Positions 1-7,354 of a DNA stretch of 13,151 nucleotides are shown here, one piece after another; the first letter of the stretch is position 1, and the number at the start of each line of letters is the position of its first letter. The notes beneath the pieces are model-generated. The model was not told the DNA's origin. It did no database searches and saw only the letters and a program-made list of their open reading frames with translations. The translations under genes and the position numbers were made by a program. The DNA is from Pseudomonadota bacterium. Its GTDB lineage: Bacteria > Pseudomonadota > Gammaproteobacteria > Burkholderiales > Thiobacillaceae. Where the stretch lies: the NCBI GenBank assembly GCA_021791235.1, contig JAJYXA010000086.1, positions 1 to 13,151 of the forward strand, written 5' to 3'.

Positions 1-85
1 CGGCCAGATAGCGCCGGGTCTGGCCGCGAAACTGGGCGACGCGTTCTGCAACCAGGCGATGGTCGATTTCGTCGTAGCGGTACAT
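1..85 (-). CDS. cysI: N-terminus of assimilatory nitrite/sulfite reductase hemoprotein (partial)
   Basis: Only the first 28 codons are present, read on the minus strand from the ATG at 85-83; the gene runs off the left edge. The peptide begins MYRYDEIDHRLVAERVAQF and continues with a RGQTRRYLA segment. I recognise this as the conserved start of the betaproteobacterial ferredoxin/NADPH-type sulfite reductase hemoprotein, which reduces sulfite to sulfide with siroheme and a [4Fe-4S] cluster in the cytoplasm. A GGAG ribosome site lies 6 bases before the ATG. It is divergent from cysB, the usual regulator of cys genes, and this supports the call. The catalytic half lies outside the window, so the siroheme ligands cannot be checked. 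A nitrite reductase of the same superfamily is the alternative. Confidence 0.72.
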   Translation of the reverse strand, partial: MYRYDEIDHRLVAERVAQFRGQTRRYLA

Positions 86-136
86 GGCTGCTCCGTGAGT
101 CGTTTGTCGAGCTGCATCCTAGCGGGCTCGTATAGA

Positions 137-182
137 TTGTTAAAATACTTTTATGTTAGTATTTAATAACCAATGGTTATTA
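137..182. promoter_or_regulatory. AT-rich divergent promoter/operator between cysI and cysB
   Basis: This patch is strikingly AT-rich in a GC-rich window and holds overlapping inverted repeats. TAATAACC (164-171) and GGTTATTA (175-182) form a perfect 8-bp dyad around AAT. AATAC (144-148) and GTATT (159-163) form a second dyad separated by 10 bases. TAAAA/TTTTA (141-153) is a third. LysR-type regulators bind dyads of this general kind (T-N11-A) near their own divergent promoters, so CysB binding is a reasonable inference. A TTTAAT hexamer at 162-167 could be a -10 for cysB, but its spacing from TTGTTA (137-142) is 19 bases, so exact promoters are not assigned. Confidence 0.4.
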
Positions 183-192
183 GTGAGCGACG

Positions 193-1137
193 ATGAACCT
201 GCAGCAGATGCGCTATGTCCTCGAGGTCGCGCGCTGCGGCCTGAACGTCTCCGAGGCCGCCGTGGCGCTTCATACCTCGCAGCCCGGGGTGTCCCGGCAG
301 ATCCGCGTGCTGGAGGAAGAGCTAGGCGTCGCCGTCTTCGTCCGCCAGGGCAAGCGCCTGACGGGGGTCACCGTTCCCGGACGGGAGATATTGAAGATCG
401 CCGCCCGGATGCTGCAGGACGTGGACAACCTGCGCGGTGTCGGACGGGAGTATTCCAACGAGTTGAGCGGCAGCCTTTCGATCGCCACCACGCACACCCA
501 GGCGCGCTATGTGTTGCCGCAGGTGATCCAGCAGTTCATGCGCCGCTATCCCGGAGTGCGCGTGAGCCTGCATCAGGGCAGCCCGACCCAGATCTGCGCT
601 TACGTACTCGGGGGGGAGGCGGATATCGCCATTGCCACCGAGGCGATCGGCGAGCAGGAGGGGCTCGTCATGCTGCCCTGCTACCAGTGGAACCGTTGCG
701 TCATCGCGCCGCCCAGGCATCCGCTGCTCAAGGCCCGGCCGCTGACCCTGGAGGAGGTCGCCAAGTATCCGATCATCACTTACGATCACGCTTTCGCCGG
801 GCGCTCGCAGATCAACCGCGCCTTCGCAGCGCGCGGGCTCTCGCCCAACGTGGTGCTGACGGCGATCGACGCCGACATCATCAAGACCTACGTCGCGCTG
901 GGTTTGGGCGTCGGCATCGTGGCGGCGATGGCTTATCAGGAGAAGGCCGACCGCGGCCTGCGTGCGCTCGATGCGTCACACCTGTTCGAGTCGGCCACGA
1001 CGCGCATCGGGGTAGTGAAGAATGCCTACCTGCGCGGCTATGCCTACGCCTTCATCGAACTGTTCGCGCCTCAGCTCACGCGCCGTGCGGTGGAGGCGGC
1101 GCTCTCCGGCGACGAGGGCAGCGATCCGGGCCTGTGA
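193..1137 (+). CDS. cysB: CysB-type LysR-family transcriptional regulator
   Basis: This 314-residue protein has typical LysR length. An N-terminal winged helix-turn-helix (about residues 1-60, MNLQQMRYVLEVAR, then a TSQPGVSRQIRVLEEELG recognition region) is followed by a linker helix and a periplasmic-binding-like effector domain (about 90-300). Features that point to CysB/Cbl rather than other LysR proteins are VSEAA with TSQPGVSRQI, the VFVRQGKRLTG segment, IATTHTQARYVLP, the effector-site stretch IITYDHAFAGRSQI, and DADIIKTYVALGLGVGI. CysB activates sulfur-assimilation genes when acetylserine is available and sulfide is low. The divergent cysI-like gene fits this role. The ATG at 193 is chosen because homology begins there; its ribosome site (GTGAGCGACG) is weak. 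The longer open frame starting at 153 is in a different frame and shows no family signal. Confidence 0.93.
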   Translation: MNLQQMRYVLEVARCGLNVSEAAVALHTSQPGVSRQIRVLEEELGVAVFVRQGKRLTGVTVPGREILKIAARMLQDVDNLRGVGREYSNELSGSLSIATTHTQARYVLPQVIQQFMRRYPGVRVSLHQGSPTQICAYVLGGEADIAIATEAIGEQEGLVMLPCYQWNRCVIAPPRHPLLKARPLTLEEVAKYPIITYDHAFAGRSQINRAFAARGLSPNVVLTAIDADIIKTYVALGLGVGIVAAMAYQEKADRGLRALDASHLFESATTRIGVVKNAYLRGYAYAFIELFAPQLTRRAVEAALSGDEGSDPGL

Positions 1138-1204
1138 TTCCGCGCATTGCGATCGCCATCGCCGCGGCGGGCAGCTTGGCCCCGGGACACTGGCGCGAGC
1201 GGGC

Positions 1205-2311
1205 TCAGGATTTTTCGAGCAGTCCCAGCCACTCCGCCTTCAAGTCGGCCTCCTTTCGGCAGGCGAGGCACAGTCCGGCGGCTTTCGCGGCGGAGACATG
1301 AGCCCGCCCGCAGGCAGTGCAGACGGCGAGCGGGCGGTCGACCAGCGGCGTCCTGCCGCCGGCGACAGCGCTGACGGACGCGACCTCCCCGGTGGCGATC
1401 GCTCGCTGCGGGCAGATCCATTCGCACAGCCGGCAGGAGGTGCATAGACCCGGCTCGAAGTCGATGCCGCGCGCTGTCGGTTTATGCCAGGCCGTGAGGG
1501 CGCCCGTCGGGCAGCGTTGCGCGCAAACGAGGCAAGCGTCGCACTTCTCACCGATGCTTCGTTGCCGCCAGGGCAGTTGCCGCCACGACAGATCGGCGAC
1601 GCGTTCCCGCAGCAGCGCCTGATAAGCTGCCGGGCGCTGCTGCGCCGGATCCGGCGGCGGGCGGGCGGCGGAATCGGGATTGCCGTCCTGCCCGGGCGGC
1701 AACAGCCGCGCGGCGGCAGTGACGGTCGCCCGCAAGCCGGCGCCGCGCAGAAAGCCCCGGCGCGAGCGGATGGCACGGTCTTGCCGCCAGCGTCGGACCT
1801 GCTCTTGATCCTGGTTCTCCGGCGCGACGCTCACCTCCGGCGCTCGCTGCCCGAACCACGACTGCAGCGTTCCTTGCAGCGAGGCTAGCCCGGCAAGCGC
1901 GCTGCCCATCGGACAGGGGCCGCATTGGCCCAGACCGTGGAGCTGGAATGAGACCGTGCCGGCAGCATGCGCGGCCGCCAGCAGCCGCGCGTCAAGAATG
2001 CCGTGGCAGGGGACGGCCACGCCGCTCTCGGGTGTGCGGCTGGCGCTGCAATGGATGTGGACGGTCGCTTGCCCCTGCAACGGGCGCAGAAAATCCCGGG
2101 GCGAGAATCCGCTCAAGCTGATCGCGCCGACGGGGCACTTCGGGACGCAGGCGCCGCAGGCGGTGCACCGCTTCGGATCGACAGCGATGCCGTCGGGTGA
2201 GAGGGACAGCGCCCTCCCCGCGCAAGCGTCCCGACAGTCGGCACAGAGACTCATGCGGGCGCGGACGTTGAGGCAAGCCGCGGCGTCGGTCAGCAGCGGG
2301 GAATTCGCCAT
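1205..2311 (-). CDS. Polyferredoxin with a central four-cysteine domain and NapF-like C-terminal half
   Basis: This 368-residue protein is the last gene of the minus operon. The N-terminal ferredoxin domain has C23/C26/C30 and a full CxxCxxCxxxCP at 49-60. A central domain (about 84-155) carries C88, C102, C130 and C133 with PCHG and GQCGPCP. These spacings recall the iron-sulfur domains of MvhD/FlpD-type electron-transfer proteins, but I am unsure. Next comes an internal RSRRGFLRGAG stretch (182-192), then two more CxxCxxCxxxCP motifs (257-268 and 290-301) in a NapF/NapG-like layout. A C-terminal pair of CxxC motifs (331/334 and 348/351) looks like a zinc ribbon. The ATG at 2311 is chosen because homology-like sequence starts there and it lies 10 bp after the preceding stop; an earlier in-frame Met would overlap that gene. 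There is no N-terminal signal, so it is probably cytoplasmic and may carry electrons to, or help assemble, the operon's complex. Confidence 0.82.
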   Translation of the reverse strand: MANSPLLTDAAACLNVRARMSLCADCRDACAGRALSLSPDGIAVDPKRCTACGACVPKCPVGAISLSGFSPRDFLRPLQGQATVHIHCSASRTPESGVAVPCHGILDARLLAAAHAAGTVSFQLHGLGQCGPCPMGSALAGLASLQGTLQSWFGQRAPEVSVAPENQDQEQVRRWRQDRAIRSRRGFLRGAGLRATVTAAARLLPPGQDGNPDSAARPPPDPAQQRPAAYQALLRERVADLSWRQLPWRQRSIGEKCDACLVCAQRCPTGALTAWHKPTARGIDFEPGLCTSCRLCEWICPQRAIATGEVASVSAVAGGRTPLVDRPLAVCTACGRAHVSAAKAAGLCLACRKEADLKAEWLGLLEKS

Positions 2312-2321
2312 CGGGCTGCGC

Positions 2322-2798
2322 TCACGCGGCCGACGGTCGGGCCGGCGATGGCGTGTCAGGACGATCGCGTTTGGCGCGCTGTCCCGTCCATAGACGCAGC
2401 TTGGCCAAGCGGTAGCGCTGCTGCTTGGCCTTGTCGTCCGCCGCCCGATACCAGGCGGCGCCCCAGTCCGCATCGATGCAGCCCGGCCGCTGGATGAGCG
2501 GCGGGGCGGCGCCGATCTTGCGCCAGTCCATCATCGTCGTGCGCCAGGATTGCGCCGGCGTCGGCGAGATCGGGGCAAACTCGGCGATCAGCGCCTGCCG
2601 CGCCAACGCCAGCAGCAAGGGCGGCTTGCTCTCTGCGTCGGCCGCGACCAGCATCACCGCATAGAAGCCATAACGCTGCCAACTGGGCAGAGTAAACCAG
2701 CGCAGCCAGCGGCGTCCGCGGATTCTCAGGCCTTCCGCATTGACGAAGACCTGGAAGATGCGCAAGCGGGAAGAGCCTCGATCGTTGGCTGCTGGCAT
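2322..2798 (-). CDS. Unrecognised 158-residue protein in the electron-transfer operon
   Basis: I do not recognise a family. The protein begins MPAANDRGSSRLRIFQVF and is rich in Arg and Trp (for example RGRRWLRWF and PSWQRYGFY). It has one moderately hydrophobic stretch (about residues 44-75, including AVMLVAADAE and PLLLALARQAL), a conserved-looking MMDWRKIGAAPPLI near residue 93, and a basic, proline-rich tail. It has one cysteine and no heme or Fe-S motif, signal peptide or convincing transmembrane helix. The start has a GGGGA ribosome site about 9 bases upstream, 23 bp after the heptaheme gene; its stop is 10 bp before the polyferredoxin, so cotranscription is likely. An assembly or accessory role is only inferred from position. 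It does not look like a TorD/DmsD-type molybdoenzyme chaperone. Confidence 0.7.
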   Translation of the reverse strand: MPAANDRGSSRLRIFQVFVNAEGLRIRGRRWLRWFTLPSWQRYGFYAVMLVAADAESKPPLLLALARQALIAEFAPISPTPAQSWRTTMMDWRKIGAAPPLIQRPGCIDADWGAAWYRAADDKAKQQRYRLAKLRLWTGQRAKRDRPDTPSPARPSAA

Positions 2799-2821
2799 CT
2801 GCGGCGTCCCCTGCGGCGCGG

Positions 2822-4030
2822 TCAATTCAAGCTGCCGAGATAGTTGGAGATCAGCTTCAGATCGTCGCTCTTGAGCCCGGTGGCGACGTCGAGCATGATC
2901 GAATGGGCGCTGCGGCTCCGCTTCCGGAAGGCATCCATCTGCGCCTGGGCATATTCGGGAGACTGCCCCGCCAGCCGCGGGAATATGCCCTGCCCCCTGC
3001 CGCTCAAGCCGTGACAGCGCGCGCATTTTTCCCGATACAGGCGCTCGCCTATCTCCAGATCGGCACGTGCCTGAAGCTGCAAGACCTTGGGCCGGATCAC
3101 CGTGGGACGCATCTGCTGCTGGCTGAAATACATGGAGAGGTTCGCCATGTCGGAGACGCTCAGCGCGGCAACCATGCCCGACATCACCGGATTGCTGCGG
3201 CTGCCGTTCTTGAAGTTCTGCAGCTGCATGAAGATGTAGTTGGCGTTGAGTTGCGCGATGCTCGGGAATGCCGCGGTCGGGCTGTTGCCGTCCGGTCCGT
3301 GACAGCCGGCGCAGAGCTGGGATTTGGCTTGCCCTTCCTTGAAGTTGCCGTTCTCTGCCGCCGTCGGCTTGCCGGTCCAGGGAGCGGGGTAGGACAGGTT
3401 GTGCATCAGGTTCTGGTGGCATTGCACGCAGGTCATCTTCTCCTGCACCATCTGCAGATGCGGCGGAATTTCCGGCCTGAATTCCCCGAGCGTGCCCTTG
3501 AGCAAGGCCTGGTGCGCCGGGTCGGTGTGGCATTCACGGCAGCGCTGGCTGTCGTTGGCCAGAAACCGCGCGCGGGCCTTGTTGGCGAGATCCGGCGACA
3601 GCGTCTTGTTATAGGTGTCCCGATCGCGCAAGCCGATTTGCACCTGATCGATCCAGGTCTTCGGCGCCAGGTACATATAGTCGAACCAGTTGTAGACCGA
3701 ATGCACGTTGTCATGGCAGTTGGTGCATCCCGGCCGCAGCGGATTTTTGCTGCTGCCCATCGCGGACAGCTGGTATTCCTCGTACTGAACCGGATGGCAT
3801 TCGGCGCAGCCGATGGTCACGCCTCTGGGCGGAAGCCTGTTGCCACTGGGATTGAACGCGTAGGCGGACTCGTCATACCAGGTCTCGTGGCAGGTGCTGC
3901 AGGTGCCGGGCGTCTGGAACACCGACCTGACGCCCGGAACGGGAATGGCGCCGAGTTTTCCGGCGAGCAATATCCCCAGCAGGACCAGCACGCCGGCCGC
4001 GGTAAAAATGATTTTGCGTTTCTTGGTCAT
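2822..4030 (-). CDS. Membrane-anchored heptaheme cytochrome c (NapC/NirT-like fused to two class I c domains)
   Basis: This 402-residue protein has an uncleaved-looking N-terminal helix (residues 7-25) followed by a periplasmic body with seven CxxCH heme motifs, at C44, C75, C102, C164, C201, C240 and C336. The first five fall in a NapC/NirT/NrfH-like region, ending in CVQCHQNLMH, which resembles the family's last motif CxxCHxxxxH. The last two are separate monoheme domains (CAGCHGPDG and CARCHGLSGRG) with candidate Met ligands downstream. NapC-family proteins pass electrons between the quinone pool and periplasmic partners. The two extra domains could be an onward wire, as TorC carries one extra heme domain. 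Its ATG overlaps the stop of the large subunit gene as ATGA with an AGAGG-type ribosome site, so translation is probably coupled. The electron-transfer direction is not evident. Confidence 0.88.
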   Translation of the reverse strand: MTKKRKIIFTAAGVLVLLGILLAGKLGAIPVPGVRSVFQTPGTCSTCHETWYDESAYAFNPSGNRLPPRGVTIGCAECHPVQYEEYQLSAMGSSKNPLRPGCTNCHDNVHSVYNWFDYMYLAPKTWIDQVQIGLRDRDTYNKTLSPDLANKARARFLANDSQRCRECHTDPAHQALLKGTLGEFRPEIPPHLQMVQEKMTCVQCHQNLMHNLSYPAPWTGKPTAAENGNFKEGQAKSQLCAGCHGPDGNSPTAAFPSIAQLNANYIFMQLQNFKNGSRSNPVMSGMVAALSVSDMANLSMYFSQQQMRPTVIRPKVLQLQARADLEIGERLYREKCARCHGLSGRGQGIFPRLAGQSPEYAQAQMDAFRKRSRSAHSIMLDVATGLKSDDLKLISNYLGSLN

Positions 4031-6381
4031 GCCCTTACCTCTTGCGCCGATTTTTCCGTATCGCCGTCCGCGAGCAACTTCGAGGCGTCTATGCTGAGCT
4101 TGCCGTAGCGATCGCCGGGCTCCGCCTTGTGCACGGTGACGGCGGTGGCGCAGGCCGCGCCGCCGCCCTGCTCGTCGAACAGGGCGGGAATCAGGTCCAT
4201 CGGGTGAGTGCCCGGGTCGGCCCACCACAGATTGTGGTTGATGTCCTCATCGGGATTGTCGCTAGCCCCCTCGTGTTCGGGTCCGGCGCTGCCGTCGGCC
4301 ACGCTGCCGATGCGCCAGTGCCCGCTGGCGTTGTGCATGGCGACCACGTCCGGGCGGATGGTCTGGGTCAGATGGGCCTTGGTCACCAGGTGGCCCGCCT
4401 GTGAGCTGACCCGCACCAGGTCGCCGTCGCCGATGCCCATCGCCTGCGCCGTCGCGTGGTTGATGTGCAGGTGATTGGCGAGGGTGGCTTCCCTGATCAC
4501 CTTGTTGTTGGCCGAAGCGTCGCCGGCATAGTAGTCGGAGGCATGGACCACCAGCGTGAGTTCGCCGCCGGCCGTCGCCGTATCCTTGGCCGCCTGCCAA
4601 TGGGGGAAGGGATCGAGGTCGAGCTTCACCGGCTTGCCGTAATGCGGCATCACTTCTTCGCCCTGCTCATCGACGATGCGCCGGATGTCGGGATGGAGAT
4701 AGCCGTAGATCGGCCAGACGCCGCTGTGCTTGGCCATCAGCTCCCAGCCGCCGTCCTTCTTCAGTCCCGGCACGCCGCCCAACTGCATGGCCAGCCATTC
4801 CCTGGTGTCGCCGAACTGCCAGTACTTGGCGGCCCCCGGGTCGTTCGTCGCCTGGACGATGTCGCGCAGGATGGTGCGCAGTTCGCGAGCCTCGCCCACG
4901 GGGGGGCTGACCTGCTGGCGCAGCCCGATCCAGGGCAGCAGGCTGCCTTGGCCTGCCACCGGCTCGTTGCGCTCCAGCCAGTGGGCCTCCGGAAGTATCA
5001 GGTCCGCCAGATCCCAGGTCTCGTTGCGGAAGCTGTCGATGGCCACGAACAGCTTGACCCGGCTCTCGTCGGCGAGGGCCTGGCGCCACGCTGCCGCCGC
5101 CGGGGCGTCGAAGGCCGGATTGGTGTTGTAACCGAACAGCAGGTCGATCGGATACTGCTTCCCGGCCTCGATGGGAAAGCGATGCGGGCGCTCGATCGGA
5201 TTTCTGCCGGCGGGGCTGGCGGGTTTCGGCAGCAGATCGCCCAGCGCGATCTGCCGGGGCAGGCAGGTGCCGCCCTGTACCTCGAAGCCGCCGGTGATCA
5301 GCGGCAACAGCATCAAGGCACGCTCGGTGTCGTAGCCGTTGGTGTGTCCGCTGGTGCCCGAGCCGGTGATGATGCAGCCGCGCTCGCTCTCGGCGAATTG
5401 CCGGGCGATGCTCCTTATGTCCAGGGCAGCGACGCCGCTCACCGCCGCCGCGTGCTCCAGCGTGTAGGGCTTCAGTTCCTTGGCCAGGGTATCGACGCTC
5501 AAGTTGCTGAACCGGGTGATCGCGGCCTTGTCGGCCAGGCCCTCCTGCAGCAGGTAGTTGGCCATCGCCAGGGCGACCAGCCCATCGGTCCCGGGCCGCA
5601 ACGGCAACCACTCGTCGGACAGGCCGGCGGTCTTGGAGCAACGCGGATCGAAGGTGGCGATCTTGGCCCGGCGGTAGAGCCTGCCGTCCATGGCTTCCGC
5701 CGCGTAATCGGGTTGGGAGACCAGAAAGTTGGTGCCGAAATTGAGGATGTAATGGGAGTGCGCCAGATCGGGAATCGCGTCCGCCGCGCCCCAGGCCGCC
5801 TGCCAGGCTGCCTGCCGGTTGGTGCCGGTCGCCAGCGGAATGAAGCTGTTCGAACCCAGGGTGTGCAGGAGGCGCTGCCAGGCGCCGGCGCTGGTATCCT
5901 TGCCGTGCAGCAAGGCGATTGCCTCCGGCTTGCTCTTGGCGATCGCCTGGGCGATTTCCTGATTGGCCTGTTGCCAGGTGATCTCCTGCCATTTTCCCGA
6001 GCCGCGCGGCCCGGCGCGTTTCAGCGGCTTCTGCAGGCGGTCGCCGTCATAGAGTTGCAGCCAGGCCGAGGCCTCGGCGGCGCTGACCCGGCCGCGACTG
6101 CGCACCGACTCGGTCACGCCGGAGAGCTCGACCACCAGCCTTCCCGGTTTGCCGGTGAGGAGGTTTCTCTGCAGCGGATCCTGTTCCACCCAGGCGATCA
6201 CCGGGTTGTCGTGCGCGTGCAGCGGGGAACAGGTGAACACGCGCTCCCGCGGCTCGCGTTTGATGTAGTTGTACGACTCGTTGCCCAGGGCCAACTCCAT
6301 GGCCCCCGCCTGCTGCATGACCCCGAGCGCCGCCACCGAGCCGGCGCTGCCCTTGAGGAATTGACGTCGATTGATCTTCAT
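4027..6381 (-). CDS. Tat-exported molybdopterin-oxidoreductase-fold large subunit lacking the usual metal ligands
   Basis: This 784-residue protein belongs to the DMSO reductase superfamily. It starts MKINRRQFLKGSAG, a twin-arginine signal. Family blocks are clear: KPLKRAGPRGSGKWQEITW (118-136), HYILNFGTN (210-218), IATFDPRCSKT (241-251), LRPGTDGLVALAMA (261-274), GYNTNPAF (417-424), LILPEAHWLERNEPV (461-475) and a C-terminal pterin-domain block near 656-690. It has only five cysteines (51, 248, 336, 373, 744) and no CxxC pair, so the N-terminal [4Fe-4S] cluster of psr/phs-type enzymes is absent. The place where PhsA has its Mo-binding Cys reads ATGTN (184-188), with Gly aligned to the Cys. 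It may be a scaffold, as in alternative complex III ActB, or bind Mo without a protein ligand. The ribosome site GAGGAA supports the ATG at 6381. Confidence 0.88.
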   Translation of the reverse strand: MKINRRQFLKGSAGSVAALGVMQQAGAMELALGNESYNYIKREPRERVFTCSPLHAHDNPVIAWVEQDPLQRNLLTGKPGRLVVELSGVTESVRSRGRVSAAEASAWLQLYDGDRLQKPLKRAGPRGSGKWQEITWQQANQEIAQAIAKSKPEAIALLHGKDTSAGAWQRLLHTLGSNSFIPLATGTNRQAAWQAAWGAADAIPDLAHSHYILNFGTNFLVSQPDYAAEAMDGRLYRRAKIATFDPRCSKTAGLSDEWLPLRPGTDGLVALAMANYLLQEGLADKAAITRFSNLSVDTLAKELKPYTLEHAAAVSGVAALDIRSIARQFAESERGCIITGSGTSGHTNGYDTERALMLLPLITGGFEVQGGTCLPRQIALGDLLPKPASPAGRNPIERPHRFPIEAGKQYPIDLLFGYNTNPAFDAPAAAAWRQALADESRVKLFVAIDSFRNETWDLADLILPEAHWLERNEPVAGQGSLLPWIGLRQQVSPPVGEARELRTILRDIVQATNDPGAAKYWQFGDTREWLAMQLGGVPGLKKDGGWELMAKHSGVWPIYGYLHPDIRRIVDEQGEEVMPHYGKPVKLDLDPFPHWQAAKDTATAGGELTLVVHASDYYAGDASANNKVIREATLANHLHINHATAQAMGIGDGDLVRVSSQAGHLVTKAHLTQTIRPDVVAMHNASGHWRIGSVADGSAGPEHEGASDNPDEDINHNLWWADPGTHPMDLIPALFDEQGGGAACATAVTVHKAEPGDRYGKLSIDASKLLADGDTEKSAQEVRA

Positions 6382-6410
6382 GATTTCCCTCGTACCTCTT
6401 TGTGGCACAA

Positions 6411-6443
6411 GTGCCCTGGGTTGTCTTCGACAACTACGGGCAC
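6411..6443 (-). other. Intercistronic stem-loop before the large-subunit gene
   Basis: In the 61-bp gap between the NrfD-like and large-subunit genes, GTGCCC (6411-6416) pairs with GGGCAC (6438-6443), and inside it TTGTC (6421-6425) pairs with GACAA (6429-6433) around a TTC loop, with a G-C and a wobble pair extending the inner stem. GGCAC-AA-GTGCC (6404-6415) could form a competing hairpin. There is no T-run, so it is not a classical terminator. A role in mRNA processing, stability or relative subunit expression is inference. Confidence 0.35.
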
Positions 6444-7354
6444 TAGTAGTGGCCCTGGTAATAGTAGGTGCCCATCACCCACCAGATGCGCATGCCATAG
6501 ACGCCGGTGGCGCACATGAACGCCGCACCCAGCACCCAGCTCATCCGTCGGTTGATCTTGGGTATGACCAGGATGACCAGCGGCAGCAGCAGCCCCCAGA
6601 CGATCTCCAGGTAGAGATAGGGCCAGCGGAAAACTCCGAGCAGCACGTCGTAGAGCATCGTGTGCTCCTCGGCCACGCCGTAGGTCATCTGCAGGAACTC
6701 GTTGCCCAGCAGGAACAGGTCGAAAACGATGCCGTAGAGCATCAGCCTGGCCATGTCGGTGATCAATTCGATCGGCACCTGCTTTTCCGCCGCGAGAAAC
6801 TTGTTGCGCACCCACAGGCAGCAGATCAGAAAGCCGATGCCCGAGACGTAGGCGCCGGTCAGGAATAGGATCGGCGCGACCGAGGTGTGGTTGGGTACGC
6901 GCGACGGATTCAATTGCATCACCACCCCGGTATACCAGTGCGTGCACAACGCCAGAACCACCGCCAGAATGCCCAGACGGCGGGCCCAGCGTTCGTTCTT
7001 CTGATAGACGAAGTAGCTGTAGCACATCATCGCGATCGGATAAGTCAGGATGAAGCACGAACCCCAGACCATCGGCGCCGACCAGTGGCTGAAGCTCGAG
7101 AGCAGCAGCAGGTGGAAGAAGCGGTAGGGCTTGCCCAGGTCGATGATCAGGAGCACCGGCACGATCATCAACATGACGATCGCGGTGTTGGAGGCGAAGA
7201 AGGCGGTGGCCTTGTACTTCTTGACCCCGAACACCCAGCCCAGCGAGCTGATCACGAAGGAGCCGGCCGAGACGCCGACCAGCCAGAAATACAGGGCGAT
7301 GGGAAAGCCCCAGTAGGCATGGTGAAATGCGTTGGCTATCATTTGCCCTTCCAT
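6443..7354 (-). CDS. NrfD/PsrC-type polytopic membrane subunit
   Basis: This 303-residue integral membrane protein has about eight hydrophobic helices (roughly residues 14-40, 50-73, 92-118, 127-149, 160-185, 200-224, 237-262 and 271-294). The block IDLGKPYRFFHLLL near residue 71 matches the DLGxPxRFxH signature of NrfD/PsrC proteins, and VPNHTSVAPILFLTGAYVSG matches the next conserved segment. These subunits anchor the Fe-S and catalytic subunits and exchange electrons with quinone, binding no heme. The ATG at 7354 overlaps the TGA of the Fe-S gene by one base (TGATG), with an AGGGGG ribosome site upstream. A second Met four codons later, with its own GGAAGGG, is a possible alternative start. 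Only one NrfD-type subunit is encoded here, whereas alternative complex III has two. Confidence 0.92.
   Translation of the reverse strand: MEGQMIANAFHHAYWGFPIALYFWLVGVSAGSFVISSLGWVFGVKKYKATAFFASNTAIVMLMIVPVLLIIDLGKPYRFFHLLLLSSFSHWSAPMVWGSCFILTYPIAMMCYSYFVYQKNERWARRLGILAVVLALCTHWYTGVVMQLNPSRVPNHTSVAPILFLTGAYVSGIGFLICCLWVRNKFLAAEKQVPIELITDMARLMLYGIVFDLFLLGNEFLQMTYGVAEEHTMLYDVLLGVFRWPYLYLEIVWGLLLPLVILVIPKINRRMSWVLGAAFMCATGVYGMRIWWVMGTYYYQGHY

Noticed and set aside
1138..1204. Possible bidirectional terminator between convergent cysB and the polyferredoxin
   Set aside because: The gap has GC-rich self-complementary words such as CGCCGCGGCG (1160-1169), but no loop and no T-run on either strand.
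153..1301. 382-codon frame overlapping cysB
   Set aside because: It is rich in Arg, Ala, Gly and Pro without any motif. The overlapping frame is an unmistakable CysB protein.
2903..4108. 401-codon plus-strand frame opposite the heptaheme cytochrome
   Set aside because: The minus strand has seven heme motifs in frame; the plus translation shows no family signal.
4456..6519. 687-codon open frame on the plus strand opposite the large-subunit gene
   Set aside because: Its translation is low-complexity in character, with no recognisable domain. The minus strand encodes a clear molybdopterin-oxidoreductase fold across the same bases, so this is an antisense shadow of a GC-rich gene.
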